A stretch of DNA of 64,000 bases from Gymnopus androsaceus JB14 (taxonomy: Eukaryota > Basidiomycota > Agaricomycetes > Agaricales > Omphalotaceae): assembly GCA_009733575.1 (NCBI GenBank), contig ML769394.1, positions 310,001-374,000 of the forward strand, read 5' to 3'. Position numbers and translations under genes: made by a program. Below are positions 1-11,682 of this stretch, piece by piece; positions within the stretch are counted from its first letter, which is position 1, and each line of letters begins with the position of its first letter. Under the pieces are notes generated by a model. That model had not been told where the DNA came from. It searched no databases and was given only the letters and a program-made list of their open reading frames with translations.

Positions 1-1187
1 GCCAAGAAGATGGAATATTGTCCAAGTACCAGGTTTGTGTGGTGCAGGCATTAATCCAAGGATAAGGACATTTTCAGACTGGAAGCAAATCTCCAAAGGA
101 AGATTCATACAGTAAAGGACAATAGCACCACATGACATGGTTTTACCTAATTCTAACATTAGCGGTAATTTGGTGAAGAAGTCACATTTATATTACCTGC
201 TGCCTTGTTACCTAGTGGATTGAACCAATCCACATATAGTGCAAAAACAAGGTGATAAGGACCATTGAGAAATTCCTTCATATACTCCTGCCAAGCAGGA
301 CTATCATAGACATCCCGCATTTTCCCTCCCGGATGCCACTTTCCCTTTTTGGCAAAGGTCTCATGAAAATAATGATCAAGCTCAGGCCTTGAGACTAGAT
401 ATCTCAGCCAGGAGTCAAAGGATTGAGTAGTATAGAAGCATCGAGGCACTTTTTTGGGTCTGCGCTTTCCCATCTTGTTCTTTCTGTATACATACTTGAA
501 CAATGGAGCATTGCAGTAGTGATGTGAGCAATCAGATTTTCTGTAGTCACATTTAGACAACCTAGTATTGGCTGGATATTGCTTGAAGCATTTTGGGCAG
601 CAAAAGATCCGAATCAGCTCTGGGTTTAGGTTGAGCTTGGAGTATACTGTCCTCATATCTATAGGAATATCACTAGGTGAGAAAGGTGCATCTACCTGTG
701 CACCCAAGCTTTTTAGCATGAGGTAGATAAGTTGCAGAGTTGTAAAAAGAATGAAGCAAAGAGCCCGGAGCAGAGTATTTCCTGTGTTCTGGCTGAGTCC
801 TTTGCACAGGACCAGCCAGGCCACAAGTAAGTAGCACAGATTATAAACTGGCATGATCACTGGAGACTCATTTTGTTACCGCCAGTTTATTAAATAAAAT
901 ACAAGCAGTTGCGCACCAGTATTCAAATTGGGGACCACAATCTTAGGAGCATCTGTGTGATGCTTTTTAAATCTATGCTGGCTGTTTGGGTTTACCGGCC
1001 TTGCTTTTTTCTTGGAAGAGGAACTTCGATTTGCTGCCTTGTTTTGAGCCTGCTGCATAAGGTGGTCACTGAGATGATCACGTTTAGCCCGCCTTGATAT
1101 TAGTCTCCCAATTGCTTTTTTGCCATTGGAAGCCAAATATGTTTGCTTGCTGCAACTATTGCAGGTACAAACCACTCGATCGACCAT
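1..1187 (-). mobile_element. CACTA-superfamily (Tnp2/Plavaka-type) transposase gene, partial
   Basis: The gene runs off the left window edge, so only the N-terminal part is present. Reading the minus strand, the first block (1187-876) has a C-x-C-x2-C zinc-knuckle-like start followed by basic residues, as at the start of Agaricomycete Tnp2-type transposases. The second block (about 860-159) ends in the family signature YVDWFNP..GNK.AG. After a 50-bp intron (196-147, GT..AG) the reading continues as GKTMSCGAIVLYCMNLP, the expected next motif, and stays open to base 1. The two blocks at 876 and 860 are in different frames with no usable intron between them, so a frameshift is likely and the copy is probably dead. 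The class is recognised from motif memory. Terminal inverted repeats are outside the window or not seen. Confidence 0.72.
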
Positions 1188-1374
1188 TAGATGAAAGAGA
1201 GATGGTAGGAGATAAGAGCACGGGCTGTGGGAATTTCATCACCGGTGAATTTGATTTAGCGCTCAGCTTGCCGAGAATGATTGGCATCTAATAAATGGCA
1301 TCCAGCTTGCTTCCTTTGTGACCCGATTAGCTTGGTGAGCAATCCGTCTAGTAAGAGGTCAACAAAAATAAGAG

Positions 1375-1610
1375 AACTTGTTAGAGGGCTTGGCAAAATG
1401 GAAGCAAAATTTGGCGCAGACCCTTCCCGTTATATTCCATTAGTGCTACAGTGGAAAGTAGAAGATCCGACCACTGTAGCACTGATTAGGGAGGACCTGG
1501 GAGATGTTAACAAGATATATAAGGCTAATCAAATAATTCATTAGCTATATTGGGGGTGCTAAATGTCTGCGCCAATTTGCTTCCATTTTACAGGCCCCTC
1601 TAACAAGGTT
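1375..1610. mobile_element. Foldback/MITE-like element with about 46-bp inverted repeats
   Basis: Left arm 1375-1420 and right arm 1565-1610 are near-complementary: both read A-A-C-(C)-TTGTTAGAGG.., then AAAATGGAAGCAAA, then GGCGCAGA when read inward. Weaker similarity continues outward on both sides (TAAGAGGT.. near 1350 and its complement near 1645). No clear target duplication was found. The centre carries its own 13-bp hairpin (1442-1483). No coding capacity is seen, so it would be a non-autonomous element. It lies next to the CACTA fragment but shares no obvious end with it. Confidence 0.6.
1442..1483. repeat. Perfect 13-bp hairpin inside the foldback element
   Basis: AGTGCTACAGTGG at 1442-1454 is exactly complementary to CCACTGTAGCACT at 1471-1483, with a 16-base loop. 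It lies at the centre of the larger inverted-repeat element at 1375-1610. Confidence 0.75.
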
Positions 1611-2212
1611 TCTTATGTTGGTAACACCAACCTCTTAGAGGGAACTGCTTTAGGCCTATGACCCAATGAATGCTGAGAGTTGCTTTCAGTATCCACCAAC
1701 CATTTTCTTTCAATATGACTCTGTCAGATAATGCATGATAGCCTCATACTGGATTACTATTGATCTTGCCTTGCCTAGACAACCAGTATCCAGTGACTTC
1801 CCCTATCATAGTGCCTACTATCAGCTCCCAAACCAAATTGCAAAGTCTGCACTCAAGCTCAAAAAAAAACTCCAAATATCACTGGGAATACATGGAGATC
1901 CAGTATTCTCAAGTCGAGCTTCATCTATTCATGTGTCAATATGCAATGCGGCTTCATATCTTGAAGTGAATGTGAAAATAGGACCACATCCGAGTCACAG
2001 TAGGTGTTCAGACTTGGTTTTAGTTTTATTGACATTATACTCGAGATCAGTTTGCTGGTCACGTCATTATTCATGGAGACCAACTCTTGACTCTTGATTC
2101 AAGATGGAAAGCTGTATCATGCAACAAACCTTGCAGCTGAAAATCTTCCAAGCACATTTATGTCACTCGAAGCTCCAGAAATGGATCAGTAGAGCTGTTC
2201 AATATCATATTT

Positions 2213-2361
2213 CATCAGCAAAACCTGGGTGAACTGTGGATTGCTGTGGGTTGCTGTACAGCACTGTACAGAAGCCCCAATACAATCCACAGAAGCCACA
2301 GAGCTGTCCAGTTCTGTACAGAGGGGGACCTTGCTGTGGGATCACCCAGGTTCTGCTGATG
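2213..2361. repeat. Short inverted-repeat element
   Basis: CATCAGCAAAACCTGGGTGA at 2213-2232 is matched by its near-complement at about 2342-2361 with one base difference. The inside is rich in CTGTGG/CTGTACAG. Flanks show further imperfect inverted similarity (TGTTCAA on the left, TTGAACA on the right near 2380). This is probably a small MITE; the exact ends and target duplication are not resolved. Confidence 0.5.
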
Positions 2362-2511
2362 TTCATTTATGCTGTTGAACAAAGACAGCTCTGCAGGATG
2401 GGACACTATTCAACAGGGGAACTCTTGTAAGTAAAATATCCATATTGTGTACTTGTACTGAATATCATGAATACATATCTCCGATTGCTGCACTGGGCAT
2501 ATTGCACAACT

Positions 2512-3648
2512 TTAAAGGCAAACTCTATCTCTGTGGCAGACCGACAGCGTCTTCTGGCAGTGCACACACAATAATGTCATGAGCTGTCTCACAAATTCAA
2601 CGCATTCAGGCATGCTCATCAGCTCATAGTTCCAAGCCCACCGTGAAAGCCCTCCATGACAATCCGGGCATGGTACCGGACCGATATTCTCGGATTGAAA
2701 TCCGATTGATATGTTGGCAACAGAGATGTTGCCGTGAAGATTTCCCAAATCGGGAATAAGTCTCTCTTCATCCATATTAACTACGACGAGAGCTTCCTCC
2801 ATGTCTAGCACCTTGTTCAACTGCACTCTCATGGGCACTATGCTTTCCTCGACTTGTTCAACAGCGAGGAAAGCTTCCACTCCACTTTTACTTTGTCAAA
2901 CTCGAAATTTGTGGACGGCGGCTCTTTCTCGACTCGTTCAACCACGCGAAAAGCATCATCTCTATCTCGCGACCCATTGAACTCGGTTTGCGTGGGCGGT
3001 GGATTTTCTTCAAGCATATATACCACCCCCACGTCGTTTTTAGGAGCTCGCCATTCTCGCTCATCCGGTTTTCGAAACTTCGGTGGCTCTTGCGGAACTG
3101 TTGGAATTGTGACGATCTTCTCGGTGTTGGGATCGGTAATCGTAATGTGTTGGTCTCCGGATAGGAAGCTCTGAGTACGAGCTTGGGTGAGAACTTCGAA
3201 GGGATGGCCTAGGAGAACATTGTAGGTGGGAGAATCGACTATGTGGACTTGAAGGATGGCGGTGACTTCGCCAAAACGGAAAGGTACATCCTTCGCAATT
3301 CCTAAAGCAGTCCGTCTTACCATTTGCACTCTGTAGGGAATGCAACACGTCATTACGCTGCAAGTTGCAACCAACATCGCTATAATGCTACAGCCCCAGT
3401 CCGTAATGCAATGGACGGGGCGTTCTCCAACAGTCGCTGTGACTCTCAACCAACATATATTCTGTCACCTTCCGCGAGCTCCTATTCGAACGATTCGGCT
3501 TTGGCGGATGGCTATTCCTGGACTGGTTGGGACCACTGTCTCCTTTCGACGCCATCTGCGCCATCATCTGCGCCAGCGATGTGACAGACTGAGCCATCTG
3601 GTCGATCTTACCCTCCAATGGCTCGACCTTCACCGGAACTGTCGACAT
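2512..3648 (-). mobile_element. Ty3/gypsy-like retroelement remnant (gag end and retropepsin-like domain)
   Basis: On the minus strand the stretch 3449-2838 has the layout of Agaricomycete gypsy gag-pol: a short segment at the active-site position, then LGIAKDVPFRFGE, LQVHIVDSPTYNVLLGHPF and ITITDPNT. These match the retropepsin region of such elements. Upstream (3648-3388, other frame) is a gag-like part with EPLEGKIDQMAQ. The expected catalytic D-S/T-G is D-W-G here, and frames are broken, so the copy is dead. Reverse transcriptase and LTRs are not present. The identification is by family pattern. Confidence 0.6.
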
Positions 3649-3946
3649 ACTCCTCTAACTCGCTTGTCAAGATCTTAGATAAAAATTTCGAGCTCATCAT
3701 CCCCAAGGTAGGCTTATACTCAACTTACCATATCTCCCCCAATTCTCATTGGATTTTTACGCTGTATAGCACAATTCAATCGACTACACTCCCTCTACAT
3801 ACTCCTCTAACTCGCTTGTTGATGTCTTGTACAAAAAATTTCGAGCTCATTGTCATCCCGATCCCAAGGTAAGCTTACACATAACCTACCATATCTCCCC
3901 CAATTCTCATTGGACTTTTACGCCGTATAGCACAATTCAATCGACT
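3649..3946. repeat. Two tandem copies of a roughly 150-bp unit
   Basis: The unit starts ACTCCTCTAACTCGCTTG at 3649 and again at 3801. Both copies share TTTCGAGCTCAT, CATATCTCCCCCAATTCTCA and CACAATTCAATCGACT. The period is 152 bp. The copies differ by substitutions and a few small indels. The array directly abuts the gypsy remnant and may be part of it. Confidence 0.8.
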
Positions 3947-4679
3947 TTGGTCCCCCATGCTAAAATTCGAACTTTGCATGGCGGTTGTTGCATCGGACAG
4001 GAGGAATTCAATTGCATTGCATACTTCGGTGAGCGAGTATGCTTCGCCCTTTGGTTTCTTTGGATTTTCGATATGCAACTGGAACTCGAGGCGCATACAG
4101 AAGACTCAGAAAACGCCTGAGCGTACCAACTGGATATCTGGATAGGGGAGAGGATTCCTTGTTTCTGAAGGGAATGAGCGACAATAGAGAACTTGCGATG
4201 GTAAAGATATATATTTAATACAGAAATTTTAACAAATATACAAACTTGAAAATCAATTGTCAGAAGGGTACAAAAGCTCCCCGAGTTCACTGTCAGAATC
4301 CGAGTCGGCATCACTATCATAGCTGGCCTTGGGTTGGAGAACTGCAGGAAGAAGAGAATACTGGTGCTCCTGCACCTGTTTGGTGGTAAGCTTCCCGATC
4401 CAACCATGAACGTCCCCTACAGGTGCCTCATTGCAGAGGTTTTGATCAAAGTGCCTGCGGTGACCAACAAAAGTACGAACAAGCTAGCAAGATGAACAGC
4501 TGACTACCGCCGTAGAGATTAATGTCCAGACATCTTCTGGAATCCCTAGACGAGAGTTCCAAGCAAGATATGCCCTACCAACCTCAGTGCATAGGCCAGA
4601 ATCAAAGTTAAGGTTTTGGCGGTCAATATCAACTCCCGTATATTTGGGCATTGATGATGCATATGTGGGAACTATATGA

Positions 4680-5740
4680 GAAGGAGAAGATTATCAGAAA
4701 TTTTGCCTATACAGTGATTGCATGGAATTTTACCAATTGGAAGTGAGGGCGAGTTACAACAGTGTGAAGTAAAGCCAGATGCATCATCATAACCCACATG
4801 CGCATGATACCCCTCGGATAAGAAAACACAACAACATCCAGAGCATTTGTGGGCTGCAGAGATCATCTCAACGAAGGAGAGAATAGTTATGCCAGTCATG
4901 CTGTTCAGCTTTACGATGAGTGTTCCCACTTGATAATCAAGGAAGGTGAGATTTTTCATAATACGTCCATAAAGGCTTCCTTTTTTGACCTCGTTGTAAG
5001 GCCACATGATTTCCGGTAGCTCCTTCAGATCGTATGCCATGTGAATATGTGGAGATTCTAAGACATGGACTAAGTTTCAATATGAGAACAAGAAGGTGAA
5101 TCAAACCTTGATAAACGCCTGCCTGATAGGCCCATCTGTGGGTATAAAGTATTGCTAGATCTGGATAGTTCAGTGAGGAAATAATATAATAAATGCATAC
5201 TGCATTTACCTCATTTAGTCCTGACCATAGCAGTGGCTTCGTCAAAGAAAGATTCCAGTTTTTTGGGCTCAGAAGTAAGACGATTGGCTGATTGTGGGCA
5301 TTAGAGAAGGAACAACAACACAATGGTAAATCTGACCAGTCACTCCAGCACCGTTTTGAGCAGGAAGGGATGTAAGGCTGGTCCCTGGTAGGTGAGCTGG
5401 TGCACTGTCGGGAAGTGATGTAATGATTCCCGGCGGCAGACGGATTGGCACTGACAATTGCATTGGATAATCTGAGATTGAGCAATGAATGTATAAGACT
5501 TACTTTTGTACTTGCACCCTTCGTGTAAGGCTTGGAAAAAATATACATTGGTTTTTCTGTATCAGGTAGACTTTATGACCATTTGAAAGTCTTCCTTCGG
5601 CACGAATGGGTTTTCCGCATGCCCACACAATGGACCTTTAAACCCTGGGATAGATGACCATGTCGAGGGGTCTGTATCAATCACCTCACCCTTTAGGTTA
5701 GTCAAACCTATGCTATGGAAGAGAATGATGAGGATCAGAC
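4680..5740 (-). pseudogene. Uncharacterised Agaricomycete-type protein, degenerate
   Basis: The minus strand holds several open blocks in different frames: about 5740-5520 (..GPLCGHAENPFVPKED, MYIFSKPYTKGAS), 5500-5220 (SANPSAAGNHYITSRQC, then PLCCCSFSNAHNQP) and 5040-4672 (MAYDLKELPEIMWPYNE, then CCCVFLSEGYHAHVGYDD). They read like consecutive exons of one cysteine-containing protein, but frames do not join cleanly. No domain is recognised. It could be a lineage-specific host gene family or cargo of an element. Function is unknown. Confidence 0.33.
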
Positions 5741-6050
5741 AAGGGACAAGGCACTCGAAGCTAAGAAAGGTACAGTCTTACCTGTGCCAAGGGATGAACT
5801 GCCCTTCACAGAATGTGACTAGGTGGCCACAACTAACTGATAGCTTGAAGCTCTTATAGATTTCCTTATCGTCTGTATGATTGTAACCAAAGATGAGTTT
5901 GGTCTGATCGTAAAGCTCGTATGGGTGCAAAGAGCTTCTGGTTAATCTGCAGATCTGCAAATGTGTAGAGATAGAGACAGACATATTCATCAGGAAAAAC
6001 TGTTTGGGCCTTGGATGGCCTGAAGTTAACCTCAAGGTAACTCAAAGACA

Positions 6051-6298
6051 CCTAGGCCACCTAGGCCACCTAGGTTGCCTAGGTTCCTTTAGGATGACCT
6101 AGGAATTAGGGGGTGGACTTTTGACAACCTGAGTCACCTGAGAAAACCTGAGAAACCTGAGAAAACCTGAGGAAACCTGGAAGAACCCTGGGGAAACCTC
6201 AGGCAGCCTGAGATAGTCCTAGGTAACCTAGGAGGCCTAGGCTGCCTAGGCCATCCCAAGTCCAGCCCCTGTAGCCCAGGAGGCTTAGGTTACCTAGG
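6051..6298. repeat. Array of CCTAGG palindromes flanking a CCTGAG-rich core
   Basis: Ten CCTAGG hexamers occur in about 250 bp, some at 9-bp spacing (CCACCTAGG repeated at the left). The middle (about 6125-6215) is a run of AACCTGAG/AAACCTGAG units. Chance would give well under one hexamer here. There is no coding capacity. Confidence 0.85.
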
Positions 6299-6906
6299 CT
6301 ATCCTTGGCCCAGACCATTTTTCCTGATGTTGGGCATTCAATGGCTGGTGAAAGGGCGATTCACAAACTTACCTTTCAGCAAGAGGATAGTTCCAGTATA
6401 TATACAAAACCGTTAGGGCAGAAGGGAAGTTGGCAGTTGTTGCGAGCAAGAGGTGGGAACTTTACTGAATAGAAGCTGGCTCGCTAAGATAACCACCGAG
6501 CTGCCACTAGTATATGCCTGCTAGCGACCACTGTGTCTGGTATGTTGTAAATAGCCTGCTTGTTGACCAGTGTGCTACTCCACCAACCCGCTGAAGCAAC
6601 TTGATGAATAGCGCCGGCTACTGGTCAAAGCATGGTCCATAAAATTACTACTGTATTTGCCCATGCTCAAAGTCGATACAGTACAGTTGTACCGGTCCCG
6701 TATACAGTAAATTTATTCTGTGTCCTGCAAGGCTACCTTACCAGCAATGAATATCTCAAATAAGACTTAAATCAATCAAAAGACATTACATTTCTGGTGA
6801 TTGGAGACAATTACATGCATTGCATCGAGCGCTTAACAAGCGCTAAACTAAACCCATACATATGACCATAATGGCCATATACGGCACGGGCTGTATGGGT
6901 TAACCT

Positions 6907-7072
6907 GTACCCGTCCCGTATCCTTGACCCTCAAAAATGAGACAGTACAGTCACGGTACCATATTACGTGCCCGTAGTTAACCCATACTGTACCCGTCCC
7001 GTATCCTTGACCCTCAGAAATTGAGACAGTACGGTCACGGTACCATATTACGGTACCCGTAATCATACTGAC
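6907..7072. repeat. Tandem pair, 83-bp period, GTACCC-rich
   Basis: The block starting GTACCCGTCCCGTATCCTTG occurs at 6907 and again at 6990, each followed by GACAGTAC.GTCACGGTACC. Copies differ by only a few bases. Related GTACCGGTCCCGTATACAG lies at 6690. The units are rich in the palindromes GTAC and GGTACC. Confidence 0.8.
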
Positions 7073-7226
7073 ACAGTTAAGGTGCCGAGCCCTGTGAATT
7101 ACTGTAAAGCTATAAATCCAGAACATGAATCCATAACAGTGTGCTCTTTTTGCAATCTTCATGCAAAGAATTAACAGTGAGTTAATTATACCATAACCTT
7201 TCATGTCTTGATTGGCATGATTAGAT

Positions 7227-9190
7227 GTCTGGGAAAAGTAAGAAGGGCTGACATCGACATTGGCCACAGAAGCAGAACCGCAAACGTCAAAGAGAAGATG
7301 AATCTGTTAGTGGCAGTGACTCTGATGGTACACCTCAACCACATCGTGTTGCTAAGAGAGCATGCCGAGAGGTGTCTCCTTCACTGCCTTCCAAAAAGAA
7401 AAAGGAGGCTCGTCATGGTTTTGGCAGTGATCCCTTTCATATCAAGAAGACCCAACTCTCGACAAAAGAAGACCCTACTTTGGTCAACTTCAAGGTACTT
7501 ACTTCAGTTGTAATGTATTGTTCTGACGTTTTCTCTAGATGGCAGTGGAGGTACACATCCATGTTATGACCGGCTTGTACAAAGCGGATGCCCTCCCAGT
7601 TTCACCTACTCCACAAGAAATTGAAGCAGTCGAGAAAAAGTAAGACATAATTCCATTGCATATGTTCTCATCTAGTAATCTCAGTCTGTGTTTAGGTTTA
7701 AAAAGAGCCGTGATCCATACCGGGAGATAGATCAAAACATGGACAAAGTAAACCCTAAAGACAAAGAAGTCCGAAAAAGTCTCCAACAGCTCAGATATGA
7801 GTGCAAGGAGATCAGAGGAGGCACCTATGCTGCTAAAATTGCTCTGATTCCAGACCACAGTGTACATGTGATATTAGGTATGGTTAAAGAATCAGGACTG
7901 GCAGAGTGGCGTCCAGACATCCTTGGTGTACCAGACTCATTCTACAACCAGCTGCATAAGCAGGCTTTTATGAAGTGTTTTGAGGCCACAGTTCTCAATG
8001 GTGGTTATAGGTGTGACTTGATGATATGTTTGCTGATCTGACTTGCTCAAGTCTGGATAGACATCTTGAGGTTACATTCAAGCACCTGGATAACATACAT
8101 CTTCTTGGTAAATTGCTCAACAATTATCTTTTCTCCTTCTGGAGAAATTTGGTCAAAAGGGAGGCCAAAGAGCAAGGAAGTGTTTTGAGAGCCATTGCCA
8201 AAAATAAAGTGTACAAGCGACGTGAAATTGTAAGCCATTTGACATGAACTTGATTGTCTTCTGACAGAAATCTTGTAGAAGTCAAAAAGTTGATTGAAGC
8301 AACAGGTCAGACGGGGCTGGAATCTTCGAATCCAGTATCTCATTGCAGAGCCTGCCTGTCACTCTGAAGAAGAAGATGCTCCAGATGGAAAGTCTTTCCA
8401 TGTCCTTTCTATGCCTTGTCGCAGTTCAAAGGCCACAAAATTCATTCAGGTCCTTGATGGTGAAGTGGAGGAGTTCATATCTCTCACCAAAAAATACAAT
8501 GCATACAAGAGGTATCCTCGCAAACCTCACCCAACAAACAAGACTACCCAGCTGAATAGACTTCCTAGTCCCAGCGTTGCTTTAGATTGGCATGATCCGG
8601 AACAGTTTAATCGACTTCCTGCTTTCATTTGTGCTAAATACATCAAATCCCGCATTGCTTTGCCGCTTGAGCCTACTATGAATCACAAAGAGGACTGGCA
8701 GAGCTTGAAGATGTCAGAGGAGGAATTTATGAAAGAATATGGTAATGATGTTCGGGCACTGTACCACTTTCCAACTGAGGAGCAGATTGAGGCAATGAAA
8801 AATGGTGTAGTGCCTGACTCCGACAGCTCCGATGAAGGGAATGATGATGATTTTGCCAGTGAGGATGAAGCTGCACAGGAACCAGGCTTTGAAGATATCT
8901 ACAATGATGATGATTATGATGATGAGGAACAGGATGATGGATCAGATGCGACTGGTGTGGATGAAAGAGAGGAAGAGATGGCAGCAGATGATGAAGAGAC
9001 TAATGAGTTTCAAAGCACAGAGGCACAAGGAGAAGAGATGGCAACAGATGATGAAGAGACAAACGAGTCTCAAAGTACGGCTATGCAAGGTGATGAGGCT
9101 CCTACCAATTTAGATTCTTCAGAAATGGACTTTGAAAGTGCCGTCGAAACCAACGAAGATACTGAAATGGATTCAGATGATGATCTGTAA
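7227..9190 (+). pseudogene. Hypothetical Agaricomycete protein with acidic C-terminus, probably inactivated
   Basis: A start at 7227 reads MSGKSKKG then meets an in-frame TGA at 7251-7253. The same frame then stays open through a basic serine-rich region to an intron (about 7493-7539). Further exons cover about 7540-7640, 7697-8020 (..DPYREIDQNMDKVNPKDKE..) and 8026-8230 (..FADLTCSSLDRHLEVTFKH), the last two in different frames. A final block, 8294-9190, contains PACHSEEEDAPDGKSFHVL and ends in a long Asp/Glu-rich tail with a duplicated EEMA.DDEETNE unit. I recognise this as a multicopy Agaricomycete hypothetical, with no known domain. The early stop (CGA to TGA would explain it) and the frame break near 8015 suggest decay. 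Confidence 0.5.
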
Positions 9191-10444
9191 GATAGTTAAA
9201 AGCTTGTACATGTAGATCAGATGGGAATTATGCACTTTGGCACTTATGAAAATACACTTTATAGACCTGGTTCACAGATCTAGTATAAGGCATACAGGGC
9301 AAACGTTTCACAGATTACAATGAGCTCATTGTGCTTGTGAAAAAAAAATGACCCAAATGAGAAAGGTGTTAACAAAAGATTATATACTCGCCTTCAAAAT
9401 CCCACTACTGGTCAAAAAACATGATATAATTTCCTGGCACAATTTTTGAAGGGATAGTGACATTAGCTGGAGCACCGGAATTCATGAAAAACATGAATTA
9501 AGTGCTGTCAGTGCTTCGTAGGACACGACTTTGTTCTTGAATTTCAAACCAGGAGGCGGAGGTAGTGTTGAAGGAGGCGGAGTTGCAGGGTTGGGAGCAG
9601 CGAGAAATCTTCCGGATATTAACAAAGATGATTATCTTCGACAGTGGATACCTGTTTGTAAATTCGGAGAGACACAACAGTGACGGAGCTGTATTAAGCA
9701 CACTGAAGGAGAGCATCAGTTCATGAAGGCCATGTAAGTTCTGAGCTCCAAGTGATTCTTTTGGGACAAGTTGAATTTCTACAAATGCAGATCTTACTTG
9801 CATGCCGCATGTGAGGTAGTCATCGAAGTTGTCCCATCAGCTCTTAAGCATGACTGCCAGTCAAGAACAATTTTTGCCAATGATAAGTCCATTTGATCAG
9901 CGGGATCTATCAACAATGGCAATCAGGGAAAATTTTTGATCTGCGAAAGGTTTTCAAGCGATGAAGCAGCTGGCAGAACAGGTCTATGTACTCAGAATCC
10001 TCTGGCAGTTGTGCAAATCTGCTTAGAATGCCGTGTCTCTCTGCATACTTACCTGATAGACGCAGAAAAGGCCTGATTAGGAAGACAGTAATGCTTGAGC
10101 TTCTCTACATCTGTTTCGTCTTTTATCTCGATATGAGCAAAAAGAATGGGTACCACAATTGGCGATTAGACATAGACAATGGAAGAAGCTTGGTTGTTGC
10201 ATATTTCCAACAAAGCTCGGGTATTTGGCATTCAATGAAGACAGTATTGGATGCAATGGATTTCACTAGGTAGGTAAGTAAGCCACCAGCAAGACCCAAG
10301 GATCAAAAAGTTACCACCGGCCATGGCACTTAGTTCTCTTCCACTTTCCCTTCGTGAAGGAATCAAGATGAAGCTTGTAGCTCTTTTTGTCATTGGATTT
10401 CTCCCAGGGGCCCATCTAACTTGCATTTGTGTATATGGCACCTT
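9191..10444. other. Gene-poor interval
   Basis: Nothing is firmly supported. Short open frames exist on both strands (9498-9803 minus, 9986-10273 plus), but none has recognisable motifs, good splice signals or typical codon use. The interval separates the decayed element-rich left end from the methyltransferase gene. Confidence 0.5.
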
Positions 10445-11627
10445 ATGTCCCGACTACTTTGGCACTTCAACGCGCAATCATTCATCCAACTTGCTTGCTT
10501 GTTCATTATTGCTGCTGCTTGTCTATGGTACTATTATAGAATGACGCCAAGGACCAAGGCTTCTGATCCATATGGTCTCTTCCATCTGTCGCTGAACATG
10601 CGTCCAGGAGAAGATGTACTGAAAACTGAATGGCTTAACATGGGGTGAATTAGTTCAAGCATGCTCGGTATGGATGCTGATTGTTGAATTAATCTAGGTA
10701 CTGGAGGGTGAGCGCAAAGGTAATAAATTTTGTTCAAAGATGCTGATAACGACAAACACAGGACACGAACATCTTTCCGGATGCATGTCAAGGTTGGTTT
10801 GAACTACGCTCTGGCATCAAAACGTACTAAAGTCGAATAGCTCTTGCCCTCAAGCTCATTCAGACTGCACAATGTAAAGAGCAAGGGAAGGTGCTTGGTA
10901 TGTAACTTGTGTTTTATCAGAGTACGTTTCTGAAGCTGTATTAGATGTTGGCCATGGCACCGGGGAATCTCTGATATTGCTACTCACACATCCCTCAATC
11001 CCATGTCTGTCTCATTTGACAGGTATCACAAGTATACCTCTCCATCACAAACGCTCCCTTGAGCGTGTCAAACGGATTGATTCTTTGGGCACAACGGTCT
11101 CACTACACGTCGGTGATGCTGTTCATCAAGAGACCAATACTACTACACACCCACTTAGCTCTTCTTCTCCAACCAGATTCGACACGATTCTGGCCCTAGA
11201 CTGCGCATATCATTTTAAAACTAGAGAGGCATTCCTCACTCAGGTCAGACTGGATTCATCATAAAGAAATATGGTCTGATACATCCCATAGTCCTTCGAA
11301 AGGCTAGAAGGAGGCGGGAGGATAGCTCTAGCTGATATCTGTTTTGCCACTGCACCTCCAATAACCTGGAAAGCAAGAATCATCCAAGGATTCCTCAAGC
11401 TCATGTCAAAGGAGAATGCTATTTCGATAGACAAATATGAGGCTTGTTTAAAATGCATTGGATTTGTAGATGTGATTGTGGAAGATATCAGTATGGATGT
11501 CTTTCCCGGTTTCGTAGGATTCCTGAGACAAAGAGGGCCCGGATGGTGGATATTTGGGACTATAATTTACTGGTATTACATAGCTGGAGTGCGATTTGTG
11601 CTAGCTAGTGGTTCTCGCCCGAAATAG
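10445..11627 (+). CDS. Membrane-anchored SAM-dependent methyltransferase
   Basis: Predicted class I methyltransferase. The start at 10445 gives an N-terminal hydrophobic helix (FIQLACLFIIAAACLW). The gene then reads DPYGLFHLSLN and, across two introns, EWLNMGYW and DTNIFPDACQALALKLIQ. Motif I is VLDVGHGTGES (about 10945-10975), the SAM-binding glycine loop. LALDCAYHFKTREAF and a late ALADICFATAP follow. It ends with a second hydrophobic stretch and SGSRPK. At least six short introns have GT..AG ends and keep frame throughout, so the gene looks intact. The substrate is unknown; family members are annotated as type-11 or cyclopropane-synthase-like methyltransferases. The start could lie upstream, but the helix position fits 10445. 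Confidence 0.82.
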
Positions 11628-11682
11628 TAATCGGTCAAAGCATACTCTCACATGACGATTAATATTTCTTTCCCATCCTCCT

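Noticed and set aside
6051..6298. CCTAGG array as a CRISPR-like array
   Set aside because: The organism is a eukaryote, spacing is irregular, and there are no spacer-like unique blocks or cas genes.
8832..9113. Met/Arg-rich open frame inside the acidic tail
   Set aside because: It is a frame shadow of the GATGAT-rich acidic repeat of the hypothetical gene.
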